From NCBI RefSeq assembly GCF_020166395.1, contig NZ_JAIQXU010000015.1:1-64000 (forward strand): 64,000 bases of DNA. The letters run 5' to 3'. The notes under the pieces were generated by a model that did not search any database, was not told the DNA's origin, and saw nothing but the letters and a program-made list of their open reading frames with translations. The position numbers were made by a program, and so were the translations under genes. The stretch is from Deinococcus betulae. GTDB lineage: Bacteria; Deinococcota; Deinococci; Deinococcales; Deinococcaceae. Below are positions 61,318-64,000 of this stretch, in pieces. Position 1 is the stretch's first letter, and each line of letters begins with the position of its first letter.

Positions 61318-62222
61318 GCCCACGCCACCTGATACTGCTTGACCTCGCCGTAATCGGGCTTGTGACTGGACCCCGGCACGCTCAGGAGGCTGTGGCCCAC
61401 CACGGCGCGCACCTCGCCGCTTACGCCCTGCCAGGTGTAGCTCAGGGTGACGTGCTGGCCGTCCACCTGGGCGCGGCGCTCGGCGCTCAGCCAGGCCCAG
61501 CCGTGGCGCAGCAGCAGTTCGCGGTCCACGGCCTGGGCCAGCGGCGGCAGCCCCGCAAAGCCGCGCAGGTGCCGCGCGGCCTCGGACGGGGCCACCTCAC
61601 GCTGGGCCACCCGCACAGCCAGCTCGGGGGTCAGGTGCGCCCACATAAGGCCCGTGGGCAGCTCCACGGCTGTGGCCGCAAAGCGGTGCCCGCCAAAGTG
61701 CCCGGTGCGCCAGGCGCGCACCCCTGCCTCGCCCAGCCGCTGAAACACCGGCACGCCGTAGCGCCCGCAGGCGGCGTCCACCGTGCCGTGGGTGCAGACG
61801 TGCAGGTCGGGGCCTGCGGGCGCTTCCTCTTCCTGCCACCCGCCCAGGTTCTCACGGTCCAGCAGGGTGTCGGTCAGGCCGCGCGCCCACTCGGTCTGCG
61901 GCAGCTCGCTGTGGTAGTCGCGCCGGCGATAGCCCCCGGCCCCCAGCGTGTAGTGCCGCACCCGCAGCGGCTGCCCCGGAACGCGCGGCGCACTCATCAG
62001 CAGGCCAAACCCCGCCCCCGACGCCTCGACCTTGCCGCGCAGCCGCTCGAAGAGGCCGCTTTGCTCGGGGGTCCAGTTCGCCACGTCGCGCACGCGCGCC
62101 CACACCGGCACGTCCAGTTCCAGCACCGTGACTTCCTGCCAGTGGGAGGCCGTGCCGATGGGGTCTTCGTTCAGCCCCCGCGACACGTCGGCGCATAGCG
62201 GCAGGCGGGGAGCGGCCGTCAT
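61314..62222 (-). CDS. Sucrase/ferredoxin-like family protein, possible ferric-siderophore reductase
   Basis: 302 residues, cytoplasmic. The family pattern 'LHVCTHGTVDAACGRYGVPVF' gives cysteines 143 and 152, and 'HFGGHRFAATAVELPTG' (175-191) is its most conserved block. The fold is thioredoxin-like, and related proteins can bind a 2Fe-2S cluster. Because it sits within a siderophore-uptake operon, I infer that it reduces ferric siderophore after import, but direct cluster binding is not shown by the sequence, and other roles in iron release are possible. It overlaps the permease gene by four bases. Confidence 0.85.
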   Translation of the reverse strand: MTAAPRLPLCADVSRGLNEDPIGTASHWQEVTVLELDVPVWARVRDVANWTPEQSGLFERLRGKVEASGAGFGLLMSAPRVPGQPLRVRHYTLGAGGYRRRDYHSELPQTEWARGLTDTLLDRENLGGWQEEEAPAGPDLHVCTHGTVDAACGRYGVPVFQRLGEAGVRAWRTGHFGGHRFAATAVELPTGLMWAHLTPELAVRVAQREVAPSEAARHLRGFAGLPPLAQAVDRELLLRHGWAWLSAERRAQVDGQHVTLSYTWQGVSGEVRAVVGHSLLSVPGSSHKPDYGEVKQYQVAWA

Positions 62223-62224
62223 GG

Positions 62225-63148
62225 TCAGCGGCCCAGCATGGCGCGGCTGATTTCGCCGGCCAGGGTCAGGGCGCTCAGGGGGCCGCCGAAGGTCCAGGTC
62301 TTTTCATTCAGGGCGTAGGTGCGGCCCGACTTCACAAAGGGCAGCCCCTGCCACAGCGGCCGGAGGCTGGGCGCCGCAAACACGTTGTCCTCTTTCTGGG
62401 TGACATACAGGAAGTTGGCAGTGTTCAGGGCCGAGAGCGGCTCCAGGCTGACTTCCGAAAAGCCGTAGGGCTGGGCCGGCGCCCTCCAGGCGTTGACCAG
62501 GCCGATTTTCTCCATGACCTCGCTGACCATGCTGTTGCCGGTAAACAGGCGCATGGTGGCGGCGCCGCCCCGGCCCGTGTAGGCCTGGGCCAGCACGTAG
62601 GTTTCGCGGGCGCGCCCCGCCGCCTTCAGGTCCTGCCCCACGCGCGCCAGGCGGGCGTCGAGGTTACTCAGAACCTGCCGGGCCGTGTTCTGGCGGTTCA
62701 GCAGCGTGCCGATGGTGGTAAAGGTCGAGCGCATCTCGCCGTACTGCGAGGCGCCCGCGTAGGGGTCAAAGGCCACGGTGGGCGCGATGGCCGCCAGCTG
62801 CGCGTAATTCTGGGCCGAGCGCAGCTTGGCCGTCAGAATGAGGTCGGGCTTCAGGGCGCGGATTTTCTCAAGGCTCGGCTGCTGCCGGGTGCCGATGTCC
62901 TGCACCGAGGCCGCCAGAGCCACGGGGATATTGACCCACTCGCGGTAGCCGGCGATGTCGGCCATTCCGACCGGCTGCACGCCCAGGGCCAGCACGTCCT
63001 CGGCGTAGGTCCATTCCAGCACCATCACACGCTTGGGGGTGGCCGGCACGCAGGAGGTGCCCAGCGAGTGCGTGATCTCGCGCCCCGCGCAGGCCGCCGA
63101 GGCCGAGGCGCCGCCCGCCAGCGCCAGCAAGGCCAGCAGCCGCTTCAC
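62225..63148 (-). CDS. Iron-siderophore ABC transporter substrate-binding protein
   Basis: 307 residues with a signal peptide ('[20 protein letters not shown]'). The fold resembles the 59356 protein: '[36 protein letters not shown]', '[19 protein letters not shown]', and '[19 protein letters not shown]'. The cysteine pair near residues 20 and 33 may form a disulfide; it does not follow a classical lipobox. The ATG overlaps the stop of the upstream binding protein by four bases, and the next gene starts two bases after its stop. Confidence 0.93.
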   Translation of the reverse strand: MKRLLALLALAGGASASAACAGREITHSLGTSCVPATPKRVMVLEWTYAEDVLALGVQPVGMADIAGYREWVNIPVALAASVQDIGTRQQPSLEKIRALKPDLILTAKLRSAQNYAQLAAIAPTVAFDPYAGASQYGEMRSTFTTIGTLLNRQNTARQVLSNLDARLARVGQDLKAAGRARETYVLAQAYTGRGGAATMRLFTGNSMVSEVMEKIGLVNAWRAPAQPYGFSEVSLEPLSALNTANFLYVTQKEDNVFAAPSLRPLWQGLPFVKSGRTYALNEKTWTFGGPLSALTLAGEISRAMLGR

Positions 63149-64000
63149 TTCACCTTCTCCAGAATCATCTTGGTTAGGGCGTTGCTGTTGTGAATGCTCA
63201 TGAGGGGCCCGCTGTAGGGGCTGAAGTCCTCAGGGACATAGACGATGCTCTGGTCTTTCAGGCGCTGGCCCACGGGGGTCTTCAAGAAGGCCTCGGCGCC
63301 GTTGTACTTGCCGCCGGGGGGAAACAGCACGACCAGTGTCTGCTTGTCGAGCCCCAGCAGCGCCTCGTCACTGATGGCCGAGCCGACGCCCAGCGTCGTT
63401 TCCTTGGCCTTGATGCCGTCCTTGAAGCCCAGGGTGCGCAGGTCGGGGATCAGGCGCACGTCGGTGTACAGCCAGTTGCTGCCGCCCGCAAAGGGCGCCA
63501 CGACAACCACCTTGGAATACTTGCGGAACACGCCTGCCGCCAGCAGCTTGCGCGCGTTGGCGCGGTTGGTGTCGGCCACCTGCTTGATGACGCGCTCGGC
63601 CTCGACCTGCTTGCCAAACACCTTGGCCAGGTCGCGCAGGCCCTTTTGCCAGAAGCTGAGGCTGTCTTCGGCGTAGCCGACCGTGGGGGCAATCTTGGTC
63701 AGCTTGTCGTAGTTCTGGTTGCCCTTCCAGGTGATGCGGACAATCAGGTCGGGCTTCAGGGCCGTGATGGTTTCCAGGTTGGGCGTAATCCAGTCGCCGA
63801 TGTACGCGGGGCTATTCAGCTTGACGCGGCCATAAAAGCCCTGCTTCAGGACTTCAGGCTTCAGCTTGCCGGCGCTCAGGTCAGCCGGCGTGAAGTAGGT
63901 GCTGCCCAGGCCCACAACACGGTCACTGACGCCCAGCGCGGCCAGCCAGCCCAGGGCTTCTTCGTCCATGACAACGACGCGCTTGGGGTCCTTCTTGACA
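63145..64000 (-). CDS. Iron-siderophore ABC transporter substrate-binding protein, N-terminus outside the window
   Basis: The first gene of the operon in this window, cut at the right edge. It reads '[33 protein letters not shown]' at the edge, so the signal peptide and about the first 30-50 residues are missing. The rest shows '[14 protein letters not shown]', '[14 protein letters not shown]' and '[25 protein letters not shown]', which is type III fold of iron-chelate binding proteins. It ends overlapping the second binding protein. Three binding proteins with one permease pair suggest several siderophores are captured. Confidence 0.93.
   Translation of the reverse strand, partial: VKKDPKRVVVMDEEALGWLAALGVSDRVVGLGSTYFTPADLSAGKLKPEVLKQGFYGRVKLNSPAYIGDWITPNLETITALKPDLIVRITWKGNQNYDKLTKIAPTVGYAEDSLSFWQKGLRDLAKVFGKQVEAERVIKQVADTNRANARKLLAAGVFRKYSKVVVVAPFAGGSNWLYTDVRLIPDLRTLGFKDGIKAKETTLGVGSAISDEALLGLDKQTLVVLFPPGGKYNGAEAFLKTPVGQRLKDQSIVYVPEDFSPYSGPLMSIHNSNALTKMILEKVK

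Overview
The window looks like chromosomal DNA of a Deinococcus-type bacterium. This is inferred from the high G+C content, a clpB gene preceded by an HspR-type inverted repeat, several protein families I associate with deinococci, and about fourteen genes whose start codon lies 5-7 bases after a TANNNT-type -10 box (leaderless layout, common in this genus). No rRNA, tRNA, CRISPR array or transposase gene was seen. The species cannot be named from sequence alone.

Layout. 1-4874: a branched-chain amino acid ABC transporter (3' end of the binding protein, then livH-livM-livG-livF with overlapping ends). 5140-7711: an exported carotenoid-hydratase-like lipoprotein and an exported protein of unknown role. 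7764-10631: a dispersed repeat, a terminator, a heat-shock promoter/operator and clpB. 10722-14761: ArsR regulator plus SRPBCC protein, a deinococcal hypothetical, an ABC-F ATPase and a small membrane protein. 14891-20045: choice-of-anchor I lipoprotein, tRNA hydroxylase TrhO with a DUF305 protein, a VOC protein and a membrane protein. 20091-26881: mfd coupled to a small helical protein, an acetyltransferase, a serine hydrolase, a C39-like/TPR lipoprotein and a MliC-like lysozyme inhibitor. 26957-32411: DUF1345 membrane protein, NDH-2 type dehydrogenase, small lipoprotein, PadR regulator with an anchored partner, and a thioredoxin-fold protein.

32424-41633: an unusually A+T-rich intergenic stretch leads into a regulator gene with a sharp internal base-composition change (TPR-like front, winged-helix back). 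It is followed by a WYL regulator, a TipA-like MerR regulator, a dehydrogenase pseudogene broken by a roughly 108-bp palindromic insertion, the azlCD exporter, a PASTA-repeat protein with a degenerate kinase-like front, and a cysteine desulfurase. 41916-46690 is the most striking accessory locus: a 1309-residue polymorphic toxin with a C-terminal restriction-endonuclease-like tip, overlapping by four bases with an Imm49-type immunity gene.

47000-56107: NIF3-like protein and P-loop kinase, a membrane protein, two tandem copies of the dispersed repeat, a sugar-type binding protein, and an operon of a NUDIX hydrolase plus valS under a T-box riboswitch, then two lineage-type hypotheticals and a DUF4388 protein. 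56209-57237 is an ADP-ribosylglycohydrolase. 57414-64000 is a tightly packed ferric-siderophore uptake operon with three binding proteins, two FecCD permeases, one ATPase and a sucrase/ferredoxin-like protein that may reduce the imported iron. The first binding protein runs off the window.

Five copies of one palindromic repeat (about 135-172 bp) lie between genes, several abutting stop codons.
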